A stretch of DNA of 64,000 bases from Planococcus citri (lineage: Eukaryota; Arthropoda; Insecta; Hemiptera; Pseudococcidae). The stretch is taken from the NCBI RefSeq assembly GCF_950023065.1, contig NC_088678.1, forward strand, positions 12,204,580 through 12,268,579. Direction: 5' to 3'. Below the pieces are notes generated by a model. The model had not been told where the DNA came from. It did not search any database and worked only from the letters and a program-made list of their open reading frames with translations. Shown one piece after another: positions 50,658 to 59,683 of this stretch (position 1 is the first letter of the stretch; every line of letters starts with the position of its first letter). The position numbers were made by a program, and so were the translations under genes.

Positions 50658-51356
50658 ATGTTGGAGATCAATCTAGATAAAGATGCCGCCTATGGAAAAT
50701 ATACCTGCAAGGCCGAACAATACTCTAATAAAGACGAAGTAGTTTTTAATTTGAAGAAATACGAGGGTTTTGTTGCCGGAAATATTAGCTGGGATAATAT
50801 CGCCTCATCTAAACCAGCTACAACGACCTTTCAACCCCCTGCTACACACCCAACCAAGACTACAGTAGCATATGTACCAATAAATGAAAACATCACGTCA
50901 GTTGAACAAGCTCCGATAACTCTACCTACCCCTGCTACTCACCCAAACAGAAGTGTTCTCGCGAATGTACCTATGAATGAAAATATCTTACTGTCTGCTA
51001 AACAAACTCCAACGATCTTCCAACCCCCTGCTACCCTCACAACTAATACCATATCTGTACCTACATCAATGAATGAAAGTGAAACCACTACTATACCTCC
51101 GAGGTCAGAAACTGTTTCAATCCCTACTGTGAACCAGACAACAAATACTCTCGCACCTAATACATTTCCGAGTACATCTGAACCAATGCTTGAATCAAAT
51201 AAATGTTTGGAAAAATCTTCAAATTCATCAAATTCACAAATTCGTGGTGAAACATTAATTTTAGTTTTCATACTTTTATATGTGACTCTCATTATTTTAG
51301 TTTTTATGTTGCTATGTTTTGAAATAGCTGATGTAGCTAGAATCTATGTACTGTAG
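50658..51356 (+). CDS. Ig-domain membrane protein, 3' part: Ig remainder, mucin-like stalk, TM
   Basis: This part is in the same frame as the preceding ORF, 21 nt after its stop. It starts with the rest of the third Ig-like domain (YGKYTCKAEQY). A Thr/Pro/Ser/Asn-rich stalk follows with three imperfect repeats of about 35 residues (FQPPATHP, LPTPATHP, FQPPATLT, each followed by a P(I/M)NEN or SMNES motif), likely heavily glycosylated. A transmembrane helix (about residues 200-222) and a short tail end it. Without the upstream part it lacks a signal peptide, so alone it is probably a fragment. Confidence 0.7.
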   Translation: MLEINLDKDAAYGKYTCKAEQYSNKDEVVFNLKKYEGFVAGNISWDNIASSKPATTTFQPPATHPTKTTVAYVPINENITSVEQAPITLPTPATHPNRSVLANVPMNENILLSAKQTPTIFQPPATLTTNTISVPTSMNESETTTIPPRSETVSIPTVNQTTNTLAPNTFPSTSEPMLESNKCLEKSSNSSNSQIRGETLILVFILLYVTLIILVFMLLCFEIADVARIYVL

Positions 51357-51418
51357 ACAGAACAAAAACCACCTACTAAGAGCAGAAGTATCCTTCAGTC
51401 AAGGTGAAGTGTGTGTGT

Positions 51419-51420
<2 letters not shown>

Positions 51421-51452
<32 letters not shown>
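51421..51452 (+). repeat. Poly-T tract
   Basis: This is an uninterrupted run of about 32 T after GTGTGTGTG, in the gap between two convergent genes. On the minus strand it is poly-A just downstream of the 451-residue gene, possibly a relic of a processed insertion or simple slippage. Confidence 0.8.
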
Positions 51453-51459
<7 letters not shown>

Positions 51460-51600
51460 AAACTCGTACATATAATGTTTAAAAGGTTTATTGAATGTGC
51501 TGAAAATTCATTTAACATACTTAGAAAGTTGATAAGGTGTAAAGTTTACATTGTAGTGACCTTAAATATAAATTTTTCTAAAACTATAGTTATTTACAAA

Positions 51601-52956
51601 TTATTCCCTCTTACATCCACATGACAGCTCAAAAGTGCTCTTAATTACCTTATCATGAATGAAAAAATGTACCAAAGGATGGAATGCATACCTCTCACAC
51701 CAATACATCAAGTTATCTAAATAATCGGGAGTATATCTGACAATGTCGTAAACTTCAATTTCTAATTTTGGGTATTCTATGTTATTCACTTTTCCACCCG
51801 AATTTAAAATTGTGTAAGCTATCGTAGCTTGATAGCTTTTTTCTATTTCATTTTTTGGTCTATATACATCCAAAATTTGCCAATAATCAAGCGCAAAACC
51901 AGCAAATGCTGCAACAACACATTTTTTTGTTTGACTATAGGTACATTTTTTGTTAATTGGGGGGTATCCAAAAATTTGCCAGACACACTGACTTATCAGA
52001 AATCGATTATTGTACATCCTATGAAAAACTACACATCCTGCGGCACAATATACTGTATCACAAGCGAAATCCCGCCCTAGAAGCTCTACATTGAAGTATA
52101 GTGACTTTTTACTCAACTTATTCAAAATTACTGTTGAGTAGTAGTCACAGCTCCCCCCTGCGAGAACACTTCCTGTTGCCAAGATCAGGCTTTCTAAATC
52201 ATCCAGCAAAAAATCGCAATATATCAATGGTGGATCAATTTTCTCCCCCCTTTTTTCTAGATCGTTGTAATTTTTAATATAAACCTTGCTATAGAAATTT
52301 GCAATCAACATTTTATAAAAATATGAAAGCTCATACTGTTTTTTTGTAGTCGCATAACGAACTGCAGTCCATAAATTTACAATGCTGACACCCCCCTCCT
52401 CACCCACTTGCTCTATTCCCTCATGCTTTGCTATGTATTCATTCAAAACAGATTCCGGAACGTCTCCAACTTCAAACCACCTCCCCCTTCCCCATTCTGA
52501 GATAACTACTTGTGCAAAAAAACATACTTTACAATTAAACTCTGGAAAAATGTTGAAAATCTCATCCAAGTTTGCAGGGTTATCTTGATATTCTGTTTTG
52601 CACAGTTTTTCATGCACTATTGTGGGCTTACTTTTAGTATAAATTGACCAAATGTGTTCACTTATGAACCATACTGGAGGCTTGAATGTACAATTAAATT
52701 TATATACATCTTTAGGGTCATTGAGAAAAAAATCATTTAAAAAGAATGGAAGTTTTTTCAACGTTTCTACAACATTTACATCGTTTAAAACATTTATACA
52801 CCCATTATTGTCCAAAATGTTGACTAAATTGGAAATTATTAGTCGTATATTATTAAATACCAAAGGCACATCGTAAGCATCAAGTCCTGTTAAAGAACAG
52901 TAGTCGGCTTCATATCTCGCATATAGTTCCTCTCGGAGGGTACTTTCCAAACCCAA
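51601..52956 (-). CDS. Unknown 451-residue Polinton accessory protein, start unclear
   Basis: The open frame runs from a TAA at 52990-52992 to 51601, but its first ATG lies deep inside. The N-terminus therefore probably comes from an upstream exon or is lost. The protein is Cys-rich (more than 12 Cys) with no recognised domain; YCAAGCVVFHRMYNN, CVWQIFGYPP and a final SCGCKRE are notable. No membrane span is clear. It abuts a triplicated repeat that may have displaced its start. The function is unknown. Confidence 0.55.
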   Translation of the reverse strand: MGLESTLREELYARYEADYCSLTGLDAYDVPLVFNNIRLIISNLVNILDNNGCINVLNDVNVVETLKKLPFFLNDFFLNDPKDVYKFNCTFKPPVWFISEHIWSIYTKSKPTIVHEKLCKTEYQDNPANLDEIFNIFPEFNCKVCFFAQVVISEWGRGRWFEVGDVPESVLNEYIAKHEGIEQVGEEGGVSIVNLWTAVRYATTKKQYELSYFYKMLIANFYSKVYIKNYNDLEKRGEKIDPPLIYCDFLLDDLESLILATGSVLAGGSCDYYSTVILNKLSKKSLYFNVELLGRDFACDTVYCAAGCVVFHRMYNNRFLISQCVWQIFGYPPINKKCTYSQTKKCVVAAFAGFALDYWQILDVYRPKNEIEKSYQATIAYTILNSGGKVNNIEYPKLEIEVYDIVRYTPDYLDNLMYWCERYAFHPLVHFFIHDKVIKSTFELSCGCKRE

Positions 52957-52975
52957 TGAATGCTTTGTGGCAACG

Positions 52976-53852
52976 TTGCGGCAGATTAATTAAAGATATC
53001 ACATTCGTTGTAGGTGGCAGTCTCGCCGATTGAAATGTGAACATCTACAACATACCTGAAAAATTCCCCTTCTTAAAGGATTTTTAGGTAGCTGCTGTTT
53101 TAACGGACACTTGCCTATACTTTGAAAAGGATTTATTTTAAATGGAGTAAATATAGACGAGTATTTTGTGTACCTATGTACTAGGGTAAGGGAACTGAAC
53201 TTATTAAATTGATGAGAATTGATCACTTCAAATTGGGGGGTTGAAAAACCTATGCACGATGCTCTGCGGCAAATTAATTAATTAAACACATCGCATCCTT
53301 GTATGTAACAGTCTCACCGATTGAAATGTGAATGTCTACAACATAACTAGAAAAACACCCTTATTAAAGGATTTTTAGATAGTTGCTGTTTCAACAGACA
53401 CTTGATTATACCTCCTTGAAAACGACTTTTTAAAAAATGGCTTAAATATAGAGGAGTATTTTGTATTCCTATGTACCAGGTTAAGGCAAATAAACTTACT
53501 AAATTGATGAGAATTAAACACTTTTCAAATTGTGGCATTGAAAAACCTACTCATGATGTTTGGCGGCAAATTAATTAATTAAAGACATCGCATCGTTGTG
53601 TGTGTGACAGTCTCACCCTTACAAAAAGTAAACCTTTACAACATAACCAGAAAAATACCATTCTTAAAGGATTTTTAGGTAGCTGCTGTTTCAAGGGGCG
53701 CCTACCTGTACCTTGAAAACGACTTTTTATAAAACGTAGTAAATATAAACGAGTATTTTGTATTCCTATGTACTAGGTTAAGGAAACTAAATATATTAAA
53801 TTGATGAGAATTGATCACTTTTCAAATTGAGGCGTTGAAAAACCTGATCACG
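52976..53852. repeat. Triplicated ~290-bp tandem repeat
   Basis: Three imperfect units start near 52976, 53265 and 53562, each opening with CGGCAAATTAATTAATTAA and containing TTAAAGGATTTTTAG and TTAAATTGATGAGAATT. The third unit includes the last codons of the PPP1R15-like gene, and the first abuts the 451-residue frame. The spacer therefore expanded by tandem duplication that copied the gene's 3' end. Confidence 0.85.
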
Positions 53853-54041
53853 ATGCTCCGAAGACAACACTGGATCTAAAATTTGTTGAATGTTGCGAAT
53901 TTGTTGCTGAAAACGTATTCTATCCATCAACTCCTGCTTCCAGGGCCCCTTACGCGCATTTTGATAATATTTTACAAACTCGTCTTGTTCAAAATTGAAC
54001 ACAGTAACCTCCGAATCGAAACGAACCTTTTTTTTCGACAT
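53796..54041 (-). CDS. PPP1R15/GADD34-like phosphatase-targeting protein
   Basis: This 81-residue protein matches the C-terminal functional core of PPP1R15 proteins (GADD34, CReP and their viral relatives). A PP1-docking RVxF motif, KVRF (5-8), is followed by acidic spacing, then ARKGPW (29-34), DRIRF (40-44) and a final HRDQVFQRL (63-71). In the family the first motif holds protein phosphatase 1 and the second engages eIF2-alpha/actin, promoting eIF2-alpha dephosphorylation and keeping translation on during stress. It has nothing beyond this core, as in compact viral homologues. The identity comes from motif order and spacing, not a search. Confidence 0.75.
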   Translation of the reverse strand: MSKKKVRFDSEVTVFNFEQDEFVKYYQNARKGPWKQELMDRIRFQQQIRNIQQILDPVLSSEHRDQVFQRLNLKSDQFSSI

Positions 54042-54335
54042 TGAAACAGTCTTTCATAAGAACAGGTAAATGAACACTGAGATTCTATTTTTTTTTTTTT
54101 TTTTTTTTTGAATTGAAAAACATCTAAAATCAGTTCTAGTTGGTGCGATGATTGGAGGGGGAGGGGGGTAGCAGGTGAATATTTGTTCAGTAAATAAGTA
54201 CTCTGAATAATAAGTTGGAAAATATTTATTTACTTACATATTTATTTTAATAGGCTCAAATGCATTAATTAATTTACATCTTAAGTTGAAATGCCTTAAA
54301 ATACGTTATTGTCAGTTATTTTAGGTGAAAATGTC
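54042..54335. other. AT-rich gap
   Basis: It contains a 20-nt T run near 54090 and the 3' region of the right-end gene. No gene is seen. Confidence 0.4.
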
Positions 54336-55193
54336 TTAGAATGTTGGGTTGTCAGTTACGTCAGCATCTAAACATCGTTCCTGTTCAGCCACATAATGTT
54401 GCATTTTCATGATATCGATGTATGCAGGTGACATATGTTTAAACTTTGTTGTGAGACCATTTACAATACTATCATCACAAAAAGTTGTTACTTCATAATA
54501 GACTCTATCAGTAGTATCAATCTTTGGGTCAAATTGTTTTAGAGAATGATAGTATAGTTTTCTTATACGATGGTCTAAATTATCAGTGTCATGATAATTC
54601 AATTTCTCAAGAATAGCAGACTGTACCTTATTAAAAACGTAATCATACAAATTTCTGCAACTATCAGCCTTATGAGACAAATCTTCACTAATTGAGGGTA
54701 TGCAGTAATACAATTTGACTAAATTATTCCAAGAAGCTAATTGTAAAAATATAGTATTAGCAATAACAATTGACTTTACACTGTAAGTATATCTAAATTG
54801 TACCGTAAGGTATTTATTGATCATGAGTGTTTTTGATTTGTACTCCTCCTCGTTAATACCTTTGAAGTAGTTATTTATAATGTTGATATTTTCTTCGGAC
54901 ATGAGCTCTTGGAAAGTTTGAACCTTCATGTACAATCCAGGTCCTTTTGGCAGAGAATTTTTTGCAAGGTAGATTGTTGGCTCGAACCAATTATCAACAT
55001 CTAAACCAGTATGGATTTGCTTCGTATTGCTTCTGTTAATGGCATAAACTTGGGTTAAAATCAAATTTTTCTGATTTTTCCAAGATTTGTTTACTGAAGG
55101 ATCATTCTTACCAGCTGAATTTTGATCAAGTTGTTGGTTGACAGATGATGTCAAGGTACTAGCAGTAGCACTATTATCGTTATTGAAACTCAT
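54336..55193 (-). CDS. Unknown right-end Polinton protein, paralogue of the 261-residue protein
   Basis: This 285-residue ORF starts at ATG 55193 and is the gene nearest the right TIR. After a Ser/Asn-rich start come two segments resembling those of the protein at 42897-43682: GLDVDNWFEPTIYLA at about residues 63-77, and a YSVKSIVIANTIFLQLASW stretch near 136-154. A helical Lys/Tyr-rich C-terminus follows. The family is not recognised. Two copies in one element suggest a dimeric or paired nucleic-acid-binding role, which is only inference. Confidence 0.65.
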   Translation of the reverse strand: MSFNNDNSATASTLTSSVNQQLDQNSAGKNDPSVNKSWKNQKNLILTQVYAINRSNTKQIHTGLDVDNWFEPTIYLAKNSLPKGPGLYMKVQTFQELMSEENINIINNYFKGINEEEYKSKTLMINKYLTVQFRYTYSVKSIVIANTIFLQLASWNNLVKLYYCIPSISEDLSHKADSCRNLYDYVFNKVQSAILEKLNYHDTDNLDHRIRKLYYHSLKQFDPKIDTTDRVYYEVTTFCDDSIVNGLTTKFKHMSPAYIDIMKMQHYVAEQERCLDADVTDNPTF

Positions 55194-55366
55194 AATGATC
55201 GGTGATAGTTACACTTTTTCTTTAAAACAAGAAGTTCAGATCAACACTATAAAAATTGAAAAAAAAGTGAGAAAAATATCACGAAAACTCCGCGTTAATC
55301 TAACAAGTGGATAAAAGAAGTGACCAAATAGTAATGATTGCACCTAATTTTTCAACGATTATTTTT

Positions 55367-55647
55367 AGAGAGACCAAATACTCCCACCCTGAAAAAAAAG
55401 TAGGGATAAAACGAATATTTTAGTTAATTAAAGGGGTCAAGTAAGCTTCAATTTGGGCTAATGTATGGTTGAGGGAGAGAGGGGGGGTGGGGAGACTTCG
55501 GCGCGATGTTTAGGTTTACGCTTTTGAAACCTGGTAAGCGTATAACCGAGCTTGGGACCACCTTTTCAAAGGAGCCATAGGAAAAGGATTGCTCCTTTTG
55601 CTCCTTTGAAAAACAGGGGGTCTAGAGCTCGGTTATATCTCACTACT
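55367..55647. repeat. Polinton right terminal inverted repeat
   Basis: This is the inverted copy of 33046-33324, ending CTCACTACT. The same self-complementary tip is present. Differences from the left TIR cluster in the loop-proximal AT-rich part and spare the stem arms. Confidence 0.93.
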
Positions 55648-55653
55648 CAAGTG
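55648..55653. repeat. Polinton target-site duplication, right
   Basis: CAAGTG is identical to 33040-33045. Confidence 0.95.
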
Positions 55654-55771
55654 GGAATCATTTATATATGTGTCCCAGATCCCTTTTCTAGTGTTGGCCT
55701 CAATTCAATCCCCCCCACTGTGGACCCCGGCCCCCCTAAAACGGCGATAATTAGAATTCGACCCTCATCGA

Positions 55772-56025
55772 TGTGTAATATGTCGATTGACATGTTTTCA
55801 AGGTCGTAGAATTCGAATCTGGAGTTATTTTTTTTGTAGAGGTGGAGGGTGAGGCGTGGGGAGGGGGAAAATGTCAAATTTTGCTTATATTATCGTGTAA
55901 TATGTCGATTTATGTTTTTCAGGCCGCAGAGTTCGAATCTGGACTTATTTTTTTGGTAGGGGTAGAGGTGAAGTGTGGGGAGGGAGAAAATGTAAAATTT
56001 TGCTTGTATTATCGTGTAATATGCC
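55772..56025 (+). repeat. Two tandem 121-bp repeats in host flank
   Basis: Units at 55772-55892 and 55893-56013 share GTGTAATATGTCGATT, TTCGAATCTGGA and AAATTTTGCTT; a third unit begins and decays after 56014. Short frames across them are repeat products, not genes. Confidence 0.8.
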
Positions 56026-57222
56026 GACTAGCGCGATAAAAGTACAGCTGTCTGAAATTTGGCCAAGTCGAAGGACAAATGGGCGCTGGACAAGTCGAAG
56101 GACAATCTCAACGTTTTTTCGTTTCTAGCCTTACCTACTGGACATTATTCGATTTTTAATACGTAGTAAATGTGTACTTATCATGTAGAATAACTTCCCG
56201 TGCTCAATTATTGGTTTTGGCGGGTTCATTGGCGTAAATGAAAACACCAAGCCGAAGGACACAGATTTTGCGAAATATCAAAACTTCACAGATAAGTACG
56301 ATCAGAACGAGCTGTAATGTAGTTTTTAAAAACAACAATGCGGGGTAACATTTCTATGAGAACAGTAAACCAGTGCAGCCACTCACCAGAAAAAAATGTT
56401 GGATTGGGAAGCTACCAAAAATAATTGAAAATTGCTCGAAAATTTGCGCAAAAAGTGTGTGACAGTTTTCAAATGTGAATTGTGAGCTTCCTATAGACTT
56501 ATTGCAATTGCAATTTGCACAATAAGAGACCTTCATGTTCTATGATAATGAGAATGTGTCAATTTTTCCAAAAAAAAAATGAAGTTCATGACACTTTATA
56601 ACATTCATTTTCAAAAACATGATGTGTGACAGCCAAGTCGAAGGACATTTGGGGTATAAAATCAAATGTACACCAATGAAAGGAGGGTCTAAAAACCTCA
56701 ATACCATGTGTGAAATGTGTGCGGGGTCGTTCTTGAATGGACCAAAAAAAAAAAAAAAATTCATGCTAAAACCGTTGAGAAATTTGCCATGTACACGAAT
56801 TTTACCTTTTTCTGAGAATTACCCACATATTGGAAAATTCCAAGCTATTTGTGTTGACGATAGTTTATTAATAAAAAAAAAAAATTCAACGAAGTTCATG
56901 ACTAATTCACTGGAATATTTTTATCTTGAAAAACGAGCAAGTGAAAGAGATTGATAAGCTGATATAGTGATGTATGGTACGTATTATGCCTACTTATGTT
57001 TATTTCAGTATCTGATCAATATCTACGAGTATGATATCATTTTTTAAAAGCATACGACAGGAAATAATTTTATAATGGAATGTTCACTATTAGAAAATAG
57101 AAAAGTAGGAAATAAATCACTTTCATTTTTATTTTGTTCAAATGTCACTTTTTTGCTAGGTAAATTGTTAAATTTTTATCATTTTTTTTCGAAAATTAAT
57201 GTGGATTTTTTTCCTTTAAATA
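56026..57222. other. Host flank without recognised gene
   Basis: It contains several dispersed CAAGTCGAAGGACA motifs (near 56067, 56091, 56634) and A/T runs. No coding region is supported. The last part is the putative promoter of the next gene. Confidence 0.4.
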
Positions 57223-58252
57223 ATGTTTTTGAAATCTTGCTGTTGTTGTTATTCATTGAAGACTGGCAGTGTAGTTATAATTCTGATTGTAATCGTAAGT
57301 TGATCGATTCAAGTACCTACTGCATTGTTTGAATTAATGAAAATAAGAATTTTTTTAACGTATGTAGGTACTTATACAAATAAGTACCTACCTACATAGG
57401 CACTTGGAAATATTTTGCTTAATTTATTTATTTATTTTTTTTTTTTTAACAGGTATTCCAAACTATTTTATGCATTGACATAGGTGTTGCATTATTAAGT
57501 AAGTCAATACAAATTATTTCCCTATCATATACACCCAATATACTTGTATCTACCTAATCAAAAGGTTTTGAACGAGCAACGTGTAATTGTTGCAATACTT
57601 TTTACAGTAAGTGATGAAAATCGAGGCCTAATTCTTTCTACGGTTCAACTCGTCACTCGAGAAAATTCAAACAAAGTATTAGAAGGAACTTTTTTGTCCA
57701 CGTTTTTCTCCGGAACAGCTTTCTATGGCATCATAAAGGTAGGCTAACATAGCCCCTATGATCTATAATAATGATAATGACCGATGAAGATCTTGTTGAT
57801 TAGTTGGTTTTTTTTTTGAGCGCAGGGGAAGCCAAAAAAAATAGAAAAATACTTGATGCTGCAAGTCCTTTATCTAGCCTTGATCGTGGGTGCCCTTGGT
57901 AAAATATTTTTTATTGATCCTTATTTGGTGACGATCGAAAAATCGAAAACAGGATCGAATGAAGAATTTGACATTCCAACGATATGTGTGTTGGTTGCAA
58001 GTTTTGGTGAGTAGTTTTCGAAATGTAGGCTATTGTATGTAGCTTTAAGGTAGGTACCTACATATAAATATTCGACTGCATTGATTTATTTTTGTGAAAT
58101 TTTTTTAAGGTGTTTTGTCGTACTTCTTGCTGGTGGTTTTCTGTTACTATCGAGAACTGAAACGTGATTGTAAGCCAAATACTCCTACTCCTATTCCATT
58201 AACGAATCAAAGTCGATGCATGACGTCAACTAATGCAATTGGTTTTGTATGA
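57223..58252 (+). CDS. Host gene for small four-pass membrane protein, five exons
   Basis: Exons 57223-57294, 57453-57498, 57608-57738, 57826-58006 and 58110-58252 join in consistent phase with GT-AG introns (donors GTAAGT, GTAAGT, GTAGGC, GTGAGT) to give 190 residues. The start CCCCYSLKTGSVVI, followed by a hydrophobic helix, and three further hydrophobic segments (TFLSTFFSGTAFYGI; LMLQVLYLALIVGALG; VLSYFLLVVFCYY), resemble the small insect four-transmembrane family that opens with a Cys-rich SL(R/K)TG motif (DUF4728-like). The C-terminus is cytoplasmic-looking, Thr/Pro-rich. The function is unknown. This is the only clear host gene in the window. Confidence 0.72.
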
Positions 58253-58429
58253 TTTTTCAGTAGGTACATCTATACATACTTATTCACATTTTTTTCTTGT
58301 TTTCTTTCAATTATCTATTCATAATAATGTACTAGGTCGTAGGTACCTATGGATCATATAAAGCGAAATTATTTAATAATGAGGACATCACTTTTTAGTA
58401 CCTACACCTACCTAATATTGATAATTTTG

Positions 58430-59660
58430 ATAAAAATGTTTTTTTTTTACATTTTTTATGAAAAAGTAGCATTTTTTGCAATGTTGACGAGAAGGTAAGA
58501 TTTTTTTGGCATTTTGATTTCAAAAAAAAAAACTTGTCTTTGCAATTTTGTGAAAAAAAGACTTCGACAAATTTTGATTTAAAAAAAGGAATGTACTTTT
58601 TTTTGAAAGTTTGTAACAAATATGGGTCTCTTTTTGCAGTTTTTGCAAAAAATTAAAATTTTGAGAAATGTTGACCAAATTCTGGCAAATTATGTCAAAA
58701 AAATATTCTTCTTAGGATTTTGGGAAAAAAACTTAACTTTTCAGCACTTTTGACAAAAATTGGTCCTTTTACATTTTCTTATGAAAAAGTAGGATTTCTT
58801 GCTGTTTTGACGCGGAAATGTAGGATTGTTTTGAATAGTATTTTTTTTTTTGAAAAAAAGTTGCAAATTTTGACTAAAAAAAGTTTTTTTTTACAATTTA
58901 GGCAAAAAAAGTCTTTTTTACGATTTTGATTTTAAAAAATCCTTTATTGAAATTTGAAACAAATATACTTATGGGTCTTTTATTTGTAATTATTGCAAAA
59001 AAAACGAATTTCAACCATTTTAAACAAAAATAGTCTATTTTGAGCTATTTTGGCAAAAAACGCAACTATTTAGCAATTTTGGTGAAAAAAACTAGACTTT
59101 CTCGCAATTTTGACAAAAATAGATCTTTTAATCTTTTAAAATCTTTTTCGAAAAATTAGTTTTTTTTTGCAATCTTGACGCGAGAAAGTAACTTAAGTAC
59201 CTATTTGGTGTTTCGATTAAAAAAAAAAAAAAAAAAAATGCAACTTTGTAAAAAAACAAAACTTTTTGAAAATTTTGACTAAAAAAAAGAAAAGGTTTTT
59301 TAACCATTTTTCGTCCAAAAAAGGTCTACTTTGAGCTATTTTGGCAAAAAACGCAACTTTTTGGCAATTTTGGTAAAAAAGAAAAACTATAGACTTCTTA
59401 GCAATTTTGACAAAAATGGATCTTTTTACATTTTTTACAAAAAAGTAGGTTTTTTTGCAATTTTGACTGAAAAGTAATTTTTTTTTGGTACCTGTTTTGA
59501 TTATTAATGAAATAAAATTTGCAACTTTGTGAACAAAAACTAGACTTTTTGAAAATTTTGACTAAAAAAAGGAGTTTCTGCAATTTATACAGAAAAACAC
59601 TTTTCGACAATTTTGATTTTAATTTTTAGAAAAATACTTCATTGAATGTTTGGAACTAAA
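58430..59660. repeat. Degenerate low-complexity repeat, left block
   Basis: Many degenerate copies of a phrase like TTTTTGCAATTTTGACAAAAA run through this block and resume at 62560-62960 beyond the foldback element, which therefore inserted into it. No coding content. Confidence 0.7.
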
Positions 59661-59683
59661 TTTACGAGTCTTCTCTTTTAGTA

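Larger units (their letters stand above)
33046..55647. mobile_element. Polinton/Maverick (adintovirus-like) element, complete
   Basis: This 22,602-bp element is bounded by terminal inverted repeats of about 280 bp that begin AGTAGTGAG and end CTCACTACT, flanked by a perfect CAAGTG duplication. It encodes the hallmark set: protein-primed DNA polymerase B, retroviral-type integrase, FtsK/HerA-type packaging ATPase, adenain-like protease, and major and minor capsid proteins, plus a PLA2-domain protein typical of adintovirus-like elements. Accessory genes fill the ends. Most core frames are intact. One accessory membrane-protein gene has an in-frame stop. Confidence 0.97.

Noticed and set aside
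52999..53538. 75- and 63-residue minus-strand ORFs
   Set aside because: They are products of the triplicated repeat, decayed copies of the end of the PPP1R15-like gene.
55552..56039. ORFs across the right TIR and the 121-bp repeats
   Set aside because: They run through TIR and tandem repeat sequence and have no domain pattern.
57075..57332. 85-residue plus-strand ORF before the four-TM gene
   Set aside because: Its frame cannot join the next exon without a stop. The overlapping ATG at 57223 in another frame gives a consistent gene.
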